From assembly GCA_037074765.1 (NCBI GenBank), contig JBAMDO010000075.1:124001-188000 (forward strand): a stretch of 64,000 nucleotides of DNA, given 5' to 3'. The notes beneath the pieces are model-generated. The model saw nothing but the letters and a program-made list of their open reading frames with translations. It had not been told where the DNA came from and did no database searches. Source of the DNA: Mansonella perstans. Its lineage: Eukaryota; Nematoda; Chromadorea; Rhabditida; Onchocercidae. The position numbers were made by a program, and so were the translations under genes. Below, one piece after another: positions 24,501 to 36,300 of this stretch (position 1 is its first letter; every line of letters starts with the position of its first letter).

Positions 24501-25920
24501 AATCATCGCTTGCATTCGGATAATTTTAGTATTCCAGACTTTTTTTTTACTAAGTAGCAATGGAAGTGAATTTTCATCGTTTCGACATTTCCTCTAAGGC
24601 TAAATATATGACTGTCTAATGTATTTCAATCAGCAAAGATTTCTACCTTTCTTCCATTTAATAGAATTGTTTTAATACGTCCATGAATTAATTAGATTCC
24701 ATTCCTGACAATGATGACAACGCCTACTAATTAATGCATAATTTCTGTCATCATTATCGCCTTGCTGTTACCTTATCAATATTCCAATTACCAATATTGA
24801 TTAGCACTGATAAAGCTATCTTTCCGCGAGGAATAATTGTTTTTTTTTAAAGTCGCATAGAAATTGCTTAAGGGTGTATTAAAATTTACTTGGACAAAAA
24901 AATATTTTATGTGGTATTTTAAATTTAATAAGTTAAGACAGAGTTAGTTAAGTTGTAATGTTAGGAACTGAAATAATTCAATTAGCTTAAATTGAATATA
25001 ATCGAGCAATCAATTTATCAATTTCAGATGTTTTTATTTCGTATCAATAAAATTTCCCAAATCTTTCATTATCTAAAATTTCCTTAATTGGAATTAGAAA
25101 AAAGAAACATGCAAAAGGTTCCAATTAAAGAATTGAGGATTAAACTATCCAAAAGGATAAAAGAGTTTTGAATGAAATATCTACAGTTTAAAATTTTTTA
25201 CTTAAATAATGCTTATTTGCTAATTCTCTTATAATTTTTCTCATACAACAAGAGAAATTTTTTCAATATTTGGCAATGTACTACAAATCGCAGGATCTCT
25301 GATGCTGTACCACAAATCGCGAGATTTCGGGCTCCTATAATCAAATGTGTGTGCGCATCGATAAAAGAAAATTTTGATGTGGAGGATTTTTTTTTTTTTT
25401 TTTTTGTGGAGATTTCCAAAAGTTTTTTGCTATTCTGATTAGTAGAGAATTTCTATCTTCTTCTTCAAGCTAATTTCTAATTCAAAAAATGGCTTCGATA
25501 AATGCGAATTTCAAAAACTCTATTGCATTACTTCATCAATTTGAGCAACAAATTGGCGAATGGTCAGCAAAGAGTAAACAACTCGAGAACAAAGATCATT
25601 TAGTGCTGCTGGACATTACTTGATCTAGATTTTGAATAGGCATTTATGGTTACGATAATAGATATCCGTATTGCTTTCTTCTTTGCCGTACTGTACTATT
25701 CTGTGGGTAAATATCTTGAAGAATACAGTTGATGCAAGAATACAATTTTGTTTCACAACATTGATTACTGCGAACGGCTAAGAGAATGCGTATCATTAAT
25801 CTCTGATCTGAATATGCGGAAAGAGCTTAAAGGATGAATGCATCATTGATCTGTGATCTGAACACACGCAGGAAGAGATAGAGGATGAATGCATCATCGA
25901 TCTGTGATCTGAATATACGG
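21571..25920. other. Non-coding downstream part of duplication copy 1
   Basis: About 4.3 kb of AT-rich DNA with no supported gene. It holds an empty retroelement target site (CTGTT, 24765-24769) and a 345-bp stretch (about 25325-25668) missing from copy 2. That stretch contains a 44-codon ATG-initiated open frame (25489-25623). The array ends in about two satellite units. A 42-codon open frame at 23053 (starting MVYHTVARILLVTNLL) is too short to call. Confidence 0.5.
24765..24769 (+). other. Empty BEL/Pao target site (CTGTT) in copy 1
   Basis: The text 'gccttgctgttaccttatc' is continuous here. In copy 2 the same text is split by the LTR element, with CTGTT repeated on both sides. This shows the unoccupied allele and fixes the 5-bp target duplication. 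Confidence 0.95.
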
Positions 25921-25921
25921 G
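25800..25921. repeat. Short satellite, about two units, end of copy 1
   Basis: Units of roughly 60 bases of the form 'gaggatgaatgcatcattgatctgtgatctgaa...acgcaggaagagat'. Copy 2 (39548-39910) carries about six to seven. The repeat breaks off at 25921 into unrelated sequence. Confidence 0.85.
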
Positions 25922-26742
25922 GATCAAACTTTTATAGATATTGTTATTTGATTGTAATTCTCAATAATCTGATTGGCTAATTTCTTATAAGCAAATTTAT
26001 TATAAAATGAGGATTTTCACTCATTGTTTTTATCAGTGGTTTTCATAAGAATAAAGTTCTGTGAACGGTGTCATAGCTACAAGCAAGTCATTACTATTAT
26101 AACAAGCTGCTATTCTTCCTACAATTCAAATCTTTCAACTGTCAATTCATTTCATCACTTCAAAAAAAGAATTATTTTTCTTCTCGATAAATACTTAACA
26201 ATTAGTATCCCGCAAAAAAAAAAAGAAATGGTGAATTTTTTTGTTTGGGAAAATAAATTTAAATAAGTTGCTTGTCACATATACTATTGTTTATATAGTA
26301 CGGAAAAGGCGATACAAGAAATTGCTGAATTCCATTTTTTTTAATAAACTTTTTTCGAATGAAAAAAGCAAAAAGTTACGAATGAATTAACAAAAGGAAT
26401 TCAATAATTGAAAAAACAGGCAGCAAGTAAACAAATATTTTAAAACACTGCTAGTAATATATTAATTACTTACTGCTTAATGGAATAAATCAAACACAAT
26501 TATCTTTTGACTGAGTAATTATGTCGAAATTTAGTTTTCAGATTTCAATATATTATAAAGATGGCAATAAAAAATTAGCATGCTATTGCACCAAACCGTT
26601 ATAATTAAACCGTTCTAATTTAATTAACTGAAAGGAGTAAAAGAGCTTTTATTGGATATGAACACTAGCGATAATATCCCATTTTTCCGTTTGAAATTGT
26701 CATTTTATATTGATTTTTGATTGGAAAATAATTTCTATTTTC
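25922..26742. other. Unique spacer between the two duplication copies
   Basis: About 820 bases with no counterpart beside copy 2. AT-rich; the open frame at 26024-26266 lacks family resemblance and splice support. It separates the satellite end of copy 1 from the abrupt start of copy 2. Confidence 0.6.
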
Positions 26743-27562
26743 GGCATTGTTGCAGCAATGAGAAAAGTAATTTTTGATCAGCTGAAATTTCTTATCACTT
26801 AATTTGATACCGGATTGTTTTTCATTTTTTGCAAAACAAAACTGCTGTTGTACAGTAGCTAACAATATTTTTCACACATTTACAAGATCATAAATCATCA
26901 GAAAATTTCCGACTTTTAGTAACACCGTGCAAAAACTGCCGGATTCCTTTTTCTCCTACTAATAGTGCTGGCAATGAATTTAGTTGAAAGTAGTGAAAAT
27001 AGAACTACTTACATTTTTCAGAATTTCTCGGCAAAATTCCCGCGTGAGATATCGAATTCGATTAGTTTAAATTTTCACATCTTGCAAAATTCAATTCGTA
27101 TCAAAAAACTCCACCTACTTATTTTTCGGATATCTATTAAATCATTTCAAATTGTATCACTTTCTTTCCTTAATTATCACCAGAAGAATACAAAGCTTCA
27201 ATTAGTTAGCTGATTCAAGATGTGTTCATTAATTATATGGAAAAATTATAAATGTTTTTTATTCTGAAATGGCAATAAAAGCTTTTTAAAAGATTTCACA
27301 AGTATTTGAATTAATTATTTTCAAAATAGAAGAAATTATCGAAGAAACTCAAAAGTTATCATTCATACAACAAAAAACAATAATGCGCCAAACATATAAA
27401 TAATAGTGATAATAAGAATTGTAAACAACTTTAAAGTATTTTACAACAGAATAAAAATCATTGATAACAAAATTGAGCAAAGTTGTGAAATAAACATGTC
27501 TGAGACATTTCTTTTTGCCAACAAATGATAATTGCGATAAAATTGTTTTCATCACAAATTTG

Positions 27563-27571
27563 ATATAAATA
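27563..27571 (+). promoter_or_regulatory. Candidate TATA box of the copy-2 protease gene
   Basis: Same 'atataaata' as in copy 1, about 63 bases before the ATG at 27634. The whole upstream region is almost identical to copy 1, so both genes probably share expression control. Confidence 0.35.
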
Positions 27572-27633
27572 CAGTATTAAACGACGATCTTGTCAGTGTT
27601 TCATAAAGAAAGAAGAATTTCCCGACTTACCCA

Positions 27634-29780
27634 ATGAAAGCATTACTTATTTTATACTTGGCCACTTTCATTGTGCCTATTTATACAAATCCATTTGACG
27701 AATTGTAAGTATTTCACTTTTTTGAAACATAATAGTGCACAGAAAAGCTTCAAAATACAATAGTTATATTGTTGATCAATCCTGCTTGTTATAAATGAAT
27801 CAAAAATTTTAATCATTTGCAATTTCTCTTTTTCTAGCAATCTGAAAGGTTATAAAATTCTTTTTTTTTTGTATAATTTTTCCATACAATTTTGTTTTAC
27901 TGTATGTTAATATTGATGAATTCAAAGTTAAAGTCAAATTTCTATTGCAGAGATAATGATGACACTCCAGGTAAAATTCATTCCTTATATCAACAACATT
28001 ATTCAAAATACAAAACTTACCTGAAAGAATTTGGTAAGTCAATTAATTCTTTGCTGTGAGTTCATAAATTTTCTTTTAAAAAAAGCTTCAAATTATTAAC
28101 TTTTGAATAAAGTTGAAGTTTTCATATCACTCAGATATATTCTGTCATTCGTTAAGGCAAAAAACATGATCTATCAGTTCCGGAACCAATCCGATTGCTT
28201 AAATTTGCTCAAACAGTGAAAAGGATTGATGAACATAACCAACGTTACAGTAAGGGACTGGTAACATACAAATTGGGTCTGAATGAAATGAGCGATTGGG
28301 TTCGTAATTTTTATTCAATAATGAAAATTTAAATTTAAACATATAATAACAATTATTGTTGTACATTTCGCTTTTTTCTTTTCTCATTTTGTTTTTGTCT
28401 TTCTTTTTACTTTTTTCACTTTTTTTTGTAGACTGAAGAGGAGGAAAAAAGGCTTTTCGGATATCGACCAGATATGAGTGTAAAAACAGAAGCAAATATG
28501 AGCAAAATACTCGGGGAAAAGCAAATCAAACGTATACCAAAGTGTGTTGATTACAGAAAAAGGCTGAAAGATGTACCGGTAGCAAACCAAGTAAGTGAAA
28601 TTGTTTTTTTTTGGAATTATAGCGATTATAATTTGAAGCAATTTATTTTTCTTTCAATTTTCACTATCATTTTTGTTTTGTTTGTCTTTTTTTTCTGGAC
28701 ATGCATGAAACGGTACTTGAATATATTATTACGAATTGAAATTAATTTTTAGGGTCAATGTGGAGTATGTTTTATCTTTTCGGCACTAGCTACGCTTGAA
28801 ATGTATTATGCGATCAGAAGTAAAAAACCATCCGAAAGATTATCAGTGCAAGAAGTAATGGATTGTAGTGGAATGCAAAAATGCCACGGACGTGGCGGGA
28901 GTCCTGATGAAGTATATGAAAATTTGTCGTTTCATTATTAACTGATAAATTATTATTTACAAAGAGTTGTTATTGATCGATGAAATAATTGATAAAAATA
29001 GTTTTCAGGTTTTCGAATGGGTTGCTACGAACGGTGTAACAACCGATAAAAATTATCCGTTTAAAAGAGGTGATGGTATATCTTGCCCAAACATTAAGCG
29101 TGATCGAATAAAGAATGGATTATTTGGCAGTATTAGCTTACCTCGTGGCAATGAAGAAGTTATCAGAAAGGTGTTGGCAGTGTACGGGCCTGTTTCAGCG
29201 ACATTACATGCGTCATTACCTGACTTTAAGGATTATACAGAGGGTGAGTAAATTTGTAAGGTAATAAAAAATTAATCACATAGATATAAAGTATGATTGA
29301 AAAGGAATTTTAAAATTAATAAATTTAAAAATTAACTCCTTGATTTTAATTGCTGTAAGAAATTTTCGGTATTTATGACAATCCAAATTGTCCAAAAGAA
29401 ATCAATCATGCAGTAGTGGCAGTTGGTTATGGTGTCAAAGATGGGAAAAAATATTTCATCATCAGAAATAGGTATACTGCCAAATTTTTCACAAATGTTT
29501 AAGAATCAGAATTTTTTTTTATCTTAAATTCATTCCTGTAATCAAAAGATACTAATGAATCGAGATAGAAATATCGAAATAATTTTTTGCATCGGAAACT
29601 ACATTTAATTTAACTTTGCTTATCTGTCAAATCATTACCTATTTGTGTTGCAGTTGGGGCGAAACGTGGGGCCATAAGGGATACGGTTATATTCGCGCTG
29701 GAGTACTAATGTGTGGTATTGGCCGTTTTCGAGCATACCAATGTTCTTCTGAGAAAAAAATTATTAAATTTTGTTGCTAA
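27634..29780 (+). CDS. Papain-family (C1A, cathepsin L-like) secreted cysteine proteinase, copy 2, altered C-terminus
   Basis: Exons 27634-27704, 27951-28033, 28157-28299, 28432-28590, 28753-28911, 29009-29243, 29360-29471 and 29654-29780; product 362 residues. The signal peptide and prodomain exons 1-3 are the same as copy 1, and the Cys/His/Asn residues and the Phe after the catalytic Cys are kept. About 19 codons differ, nearly all in exons 5, 6 and 8: for example CHGRGGSP for CFGRGGIP, FKRGDG for YKEDNG, GPVSATLHA for GPVSVSLHA and WGHKGYGYI for WGEKGYGYI. In exon 8 one G is missing relative to copy 1 ('cgttttcga' against 'cgtgtttcga'). After CGIGR the frame therefore shifts, giving FRAYQCSSEKKIIKFCC in place of the normal short ending. 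The shift lies past all catalytic residues, so an active or altered enzyme remains possible. A pseudogene in early decay is the alternative, but no other break is seen. Confidence 0.85.
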
Positions 29781-32700
29781 TATAGTTTTTCAGCAATATT
29801 ATTAGAATTGAATAAGTGGATTATATCTCCTACCTATTATCATTTCATAAATTGCATAAACTGAAATTCGAAGCATTACTTCTTGAATGCCTTCTCTCAT
29901 TTAAAGCATCATTGTATGGTTTTCTTCAAGTACTTTTGTGGATCATATAAAAAGTCATATGAACAAAGATGAAATGTAGAGAAAGAAAATACATGTTGAA
30001 AAATTAAAAGTAAAATTCTTCATTTCATGAAATTTAAATTTGAAGGTCTTTTTCTAACATTTATCTTCCATTATCAAAAAAAAAAAAATTGTCTTCATTT
30101 TGTCGTTATTTAGCTAATTAACTGTCAATGCATTTTTGATAAAGCTGATATGCGACCATAATGATTTTGTATGTGATAAACTTTTGGCTTTTATTAATCA
30201 AACCATCGTCTTCATTATTTGTCTATGCTGTTATTAAGTCAAATCAATAAATAATTTTTGAGAATGGCTTCCATGATATAAGTTTAAAAAACTTAAAGAT
30301 GTTTTAAATGGTGCATAACAAGAAATGGTAAATTACAAAAAAGGAAGACTGAAGTGTATTCTTGGATGATCGGAGTCAAAAGCACTTTACTTCGAACAAT
30401 AAATAATGCCTTGAAAGTATAACATGCGAAAGTTAATGAACGAGTATACTATCACTTTTGCCATATTTTTGAATAGGTCGTAGTTATTTCAATATTTTCT
30501 AAAATAATTTTATACTTCATCGATGAACTTTAATTTCTATTATGATATCCATCCGATTCGATCTGATTCGAAAGGTTTTCAGCTGTATTAAGAAATATTC
30601 GGGTGACCTATTAATGAATGATTTTTTTCTCTTTTTTTCAAATTTCATATCATTCTTGACGAATTTATCATGGACAAAGCTATCATGTTTGAAAGGATTT
30701 AATTTGCTATCTTTTGCTTCCTCATAGAGTCCAGGTTTATGGATTAAAATGAAAGAACATCCATTTTAAATAGAATCTTATTTAGGAATTGTTCATAATA
30801 GGAAATATGACTCGCTTAAAAATCTGATAACTTTTTTCAAGGCATGGCAAGAAGAAAGAGGGAGCTAATAATTCGTGGAAATTTTACAAATTCCATGTTT
30901 TATCGATTGGTTTTTTGAAATCATTTTGAAATTGTTAAACTTCAACTCTGTTATGTTCTAATCAAAGTAACATTTTTATTAATCTCTCTGACAACAATTT
31001 TCTCAAAAATCGTTCCAATCAAAGTTTAGCAGACACGTAAATTCTGTTATCTATTAATGCTTGTAACATACCTCAAACCATTCTGATCAATTTCGCGCCG
31101 TTCAGAAAAACTACAACCTAGAAAGGAAAGTTCAATAATTAACAATTAATTTTGTCTATATTTTTGAATTTTGGCTCCGAATTTAAATACAGATATCCAA
31201 AATTAAATTAAGGTGAAGGCCATATCATCATCAAAATGGTTTACCATACAGTCGCAAGAATTCTGCTTGTTACTAATTTATTATGTATTTCTCAACATTA
31301 TCTTATTTATAAAGAAAAGCTTCTGAAATTGTTGTTTAATAAAAATCTAAATTTAACACAGTGAAACTGACAGACACGATATCTATAAGAACTTTTTTCG
31401 AATATCGAAAAAGCAAAAACAACTATTGAGCTATTAATTAATGATTTCAGATTAAAAAATTTATACTCGCTAGCGAAATCCTTAAATGTGATTCCTCTGA
31501 AACGTGTTTGTAAACGTCATTCGTATTTGTTGTTGTTTTTTTTTTTCCACATTGTCAAGTTGAATGAAAAAATACTGAAGGAAAAAAGATTCTTCTTTTT
31601 CTCTTTCTGTGAAATTTCCATTGTTAATTTTTCATTTTTTTTTTTCATTTTTGATAATCAAAAATAAAATATTAATTGATTGAGCATCCAGGAAAATATC
31701 CAGTTCGTCATTTCCAATGCATATTAAATTTTGTAAAATTCAAGAATGAATGAATCCGTGAATATTGAATTTTTGAAAAAGAAAAAAAAAGAAATGATTT
31801 ATTTAGAAGACTTTTTCTAATTTCTTATTCAATGCTTCTAATATGAATTCTTTTTTTAAATCAAATCTTTTTATATAAATGCAATGTAGCCTTCTAGATG
31901 TAAAACTATATCCAATGGAATAAATTTGAAATTTTTGGCCAATTTTTTCTTTTATAAATATCAAAAAGCATATAGATCAAAGATTTTTTTCAACAAAAAA
32001 AAGAAAGCAATTGAAATGCTTAGTTTCATTTACATTTCAATATTAGTTATATGACACGTGTGACTGGAAAATTACATTCAACAAGTGAGAAAGCTATTCA
32101 GTGATAAAGTTAACAATAATCTAAAAATTATGAAATTTGTACAGTCGAATTTTGATGTAGTGATATGATAGTACTTTGCACCTTTATATATCTTTTGTTC
32201 AAACAGTTGCAAATTTGTTGAGAAGGATGGCAAATATATCTTTAACAGAAATTTTTAATAATTAATGTTGATCAATTAAAATGTAACGATGATCAGTTCT
32301 TCCGTTTGTCCATTAAAATTTCTTAAAAGCAAAATTTGTTTTATTTAAGTTTTTCTTAAATTTTATTTCAGAATTTCTTTCGCTTAAAATGACACATCTA
32401 TATGGCCTATAAACATCTCTGATTAACATTTCATTTAGATAATGCATAATTTTTTCATTAATGTCACATTTAGGAATGCATTTTAATTTTCATTTTTTTT
32501 TCCAACAAAGACTTCAGACTATAAATTAATTTTAATAAGTTTCCTATTAACAACTGCATTCGATCCTTATTAGGCATCGAAAAATAGAAACAAAGAAAAA
32601 AAACTTCGTTATTCATAGTTTGCAATGAAATTGGATCAAAAACTGAATGAGCAGTAAGTGTAAATGCTTGCTAATATCGATGATATGTAATCAATCATCG

Positions 32701-32956
32701 CTTGCATTCGGATAATTTTAGTATTCCAGACTTTTTTTTTACTAAGTAGCAATGGAAGTGAATTTTCATCGTTTCGACATTTCCTCTAAGGCTAAATATA
32801 TGACTGTCTAATGTATTTCAATCAACAAAGATTTCTACCTTTCTTCCATTTAATAGAATTGTTTTAATACGTCCATGAATTAATTAGATTCCATTCCTGA
32901 CAATGATGACAGCACCTACTAATTAATGCATAATCTCTGTCATCATTATCGCCTTG
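29781..32956. other. Non-coding downstream part of duplication copy 2 (left of the retroelement)
   Basis: Matches 21588-24764 almost base for base, with roughly ten substitutions over about 3.2 kb plus a few homopolymer and small indels. No gene supported. Confidence 0.7.
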
Positions 32957-32961
32957 CTGTT
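32957..32961 (+). repeat. Target-site duplication CTGTT (left)
   Basis: Directly abuts the left LTR (starts TGTTGCGAAAG). The matching copy is at 38868-38872 and the unoccupied site is in copy 1. Five bases is the usual length for BEL/Pao integration. Confidence 0.93.
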
Positions 32962-33399
32962 TGTTGCGAAAGTTGAGATAAGGTAGCTGGTTGAATTGAA
33001 TACTTTGCTGTCTCAATCTCAAACTTGGGTGATTAAACCTTTTATTAAAATTATTGACGAACGCAAATATAATTAAAGGTAATAACAAACGCGAAACATA
33101 ATAAACACGAACGTAATTATATAATGCTAAAAGAATTGAATACGTGGATGAGGAAACAATTGAGCGCAGTGATGAAGAAAACTGTTAAGATGAGAAATTG
33201 ACAATCTATATATAGTAGTGAAAGGGGGAGTCAATGACGTGATAAGATGATCATGAGGTCAAGTGGTAAAGGATGGAATTATGATGTGATGGAAAGATCA
33301 TAATGACATTAATCTACTTATTAGCTATGAGATTAGATACAATAAAAATAAGAAAATTTATTGACTTATTGAAGTTTTTGCCTTATAAGTTTCGCGACA
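32962..33399 (-). repeat. LTR (3' LTR of the minus-oriented element), 438 bp
   Basis: Begins TGTTGCGAAAGTTGAG and ends TTTCGCGACA on the plus strand. It contains a 'ctatatatagtag' TATA-like word near 33208. It differs from the other LTR by about a dozen substitutions plus a 37-base segment that it lacks. Confidence 0.93.
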
Positions 33400-36300
33400 C
33401 TCCCAACGGGAGGGGAGGTGAGAGGCTAGGATGTGATTTGAGGGTTTTCTTTTTGTGTTCGTGTAGCTGCTCTGGTCCTCGTAGCAATTGAGTTTTCCGG
33501 TTCTGAAATTTGACTTGGGGTTTCCGGGATTGGTTGTTGAATAGGTTCATTGGTTTCAACTTGTATGTGAGGGGTCGTGTGTTCAATATGCCTTCTATTT
33601 CGGTCGTTAATGTGATTAATTCTTTTTGCCACAGTAATTTTCTTCCAATAGATCGTTTCATTGCTGTTTTTGTCAGGCCAATCAATCTTTCATATACTCC
33701 ACCACTCCATGGAGCTCTTGGAGTTATATTTTTCCAAATGATACCCTTCGTTATCAAGAAGGTTTTTAATTTTGTGGTGTGTTTCATAATAGTCCTGAAA
33801 ACTAATTGGAATTGGTTAGCATTGTCGCTAAGTATCAGTTTGGGATAGCCTCGTCGTGCACTGAATCTTCTTAAGACGTGTATAAAGCTTTCAGCTGTTA
33901 AATCATCTACTATTTCGAGGTGTACGGCCCTAGTTGTGAAGCACGTGAATAAGGCTATCCATCTTTTGGTGAGACCGCTTTCGTTCTTTATCGAAAGACG
34001 GCCTAAATAATCTAGTCCTATATTTTCAAACGTCCTAGTACGATTGATTCGTGTTTTTGGTTTTTGTCCATTACTGGTAATTTGAAGGGTTTTGCTCTCC
34101 ATTTTTTGCATGCCATACATCTATTCAATACTCCTTTTACTTCAATTCTACCTTTAGGTATCCAGAAGTTTATTCTTAATTCTGCTAATGTGTGGGCGAT
34201 TCCTGCATGGCACAATTCTTCATGCTGATGTTGTATGAGAAGCCTAGTTATCTGATTATGCCTAGGGAGATATAAGAGATTTGAATTACCTTCATAAATT
34301 CCCACAGTGGCGTTATCAGGCGGCTTCGGCGTCTCCAAAGTGAATATTTGTTATCATAGTAGAGTGCCCGCTTATTTATTTCTTCTTCGTTGATACCTTC
34401 TGATTGAGCTTGTGTGATAAGGGCCTTTGTGGCCTCAGCCAATTCGTTTGATGATAGTTCTTGCTTCTCTGGTACTTCCTTTAACCATTTATATTTTCCC
34501 TTTGATATATATCTTAAAAATCTTAATGTCCATGCTGTGGTTCTCCGTAGTCTGGTCCATCTACTAAAACGAGTTGCATCAACTAACCGGAAGCTTCTGA
34601 ATTTGATGGACTTAGTTGTAGTAATTGTCGTACAGATACTTGTTTCATGTTCCTTTTGTTCGCAATAAATATTATCTTCCCACTGAGGCCCTGTCGATTC
34701 TTCATCTTTTAACCATTGAGGACCGGTCCACCATTGTTCGAATTTTGCGAGTTGAATTGGAGATATATATCCCTTTGTTGCTATGTCAGCAGGGTTAGAT
34801 CTGCTTGGCACATATCTATATGAGAAGTTTGACAGTCGTATTTCATCGATTCGATTTTGTATGAATCTTGGTAAGAGTCGTGATCGATTTTTTATCCATT
34901 GGAGTGCACATCGAGAGTCTGACCATAATGTTACACTTACCTGTTCAATTTCCAATTATTTAATAATGAATTTGGTCGCTCTTACTCCAATTAAAATAGC
35001 TAACAATTCTAGTTTAGATATTGTTATACCTTTCATAGGAGCTATTCGATTTTTTGCAAAAATTAAAAATGTTTTTATACCTTGTTTGGCATAGACTGCT
35101 GCCGCATATGCCGTGGTAGATGCATCAGTAAATACATGGATTTCTAGTTGCTGTAGATATTCAGGGTCGATGACCATGCGTGGGATTTCTTTGACCTTCG
35201 TTGGCCATTTGCTTATAAGGATTTCCCATGTTTCAATGTAGTCATTCTCTAGAGACTGATCCCAGGACAATTTTCTTTTCCAGAGATTTTGTAGGAAAAG
35301 TTTGAATAGTAACATTGCTGGAATTAAAAATCCCAAGGGATCGTATTGTGAGGCAATGAATTGTAGAATTGTCCTTTTTGTTGGGATTTGGTTATTCCAC
35401 GGTTTTAAAATTATTCTAATAGAATCACTTAGTGGGTCCCAATTGATACCAAGGATCTTTTTTATTTGACTTACTTCAGCTCGATCGTTTTCCGGAATAA
35501 GTTCATTGAAATTGTTGTCATTTGAAAAGAATTCTCATATATTCATTGAGGCATTTTTAAAGATGTCCTTCATTTCATTGTAAATTTTGAGTGCTTCTTC
35601 GGTTCCGCTTGCGGGTAATAAAACATTATCAACATAGAGGTTTTTCTTGATTTCTAAAGCAGTTTTGCTTCCGTAAGTTTCTAAATGATAATTGAGGGTG
35701 GCTGCAAGTAAAAATGGTGACGATATTACTCCAAATGGAACTCTCTGAAAACGATAACTTACCAAATTTTCCTTGGTGATTTCTCCTTGAATATCCTTTA
35801 GCCATAAAAAATGAGTGCAGTTCCTTTCGGACGGATGCAGCTCTAATTGCAAAAAAGCCTTTTCTATATCTGCTATTATAACATTTTTCATCATTCTTAA
35901 GCGAAGTAAAATACCTGCTAAGTCAGGTAGTGTAGTGGGACGATATAGCGTATTATTTAGGCTTTTTTCTCCTTTAGTATGAGCTGAAGCATTATAGACA
36001 ATTCGTAGTTTTGTAGTTGTCTTTCCTGGGGTTAATATTTCATGATGAGGCAAATAATGTATAACACCGTCTTGATCCATATTTGCTGTCACTTTCTCAA
36101 TAATATTCGACCGTAATTGCTCTTTGATTGTCTCGTCATATCGTTCTAGTAAAGATTGATTGGTTTGAAGTCGTTTGACTAGCGTCTTCAATCGACCATA
36201 ACAAAGGCCATAATTGTCTAATAAACTAACCTTTGAATCTTTCCATGGCCAGCCAACTTGATATCTATTATTTTCCTTTGTAATACAATTTTTAAATTGT

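Larger units (their letters stand above)
18561..25921 (+). repeat. Segmental duplication, copy 1 (about 7.4 kb)
   Basis: Sequence from 'ggcattgttgcagcaatg' at 18561 to 'ctgaatatacggg' at 25921 recurs in the same orientation from 26743. The offset is 8182 bases at the left end and changes by one base in the last protease intron. The repeat carries one complete cysteine protease gene plus about 0.9 kb upstream and 4.3 kb downstream. The left boundary is abrupt. The right boundary falls inside a short satellite, which suggests that unequal exchange between satellite units produced or trimmed it. Non-coding identity is very high by eye. Confidence 0.93.

Noticed and set aside
32864..33088. Minus-strand open frame over the left LTR boundary, recurring at 38310-38519
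   Set aside because: Both are the LTR sequence read through; not a separate gene.
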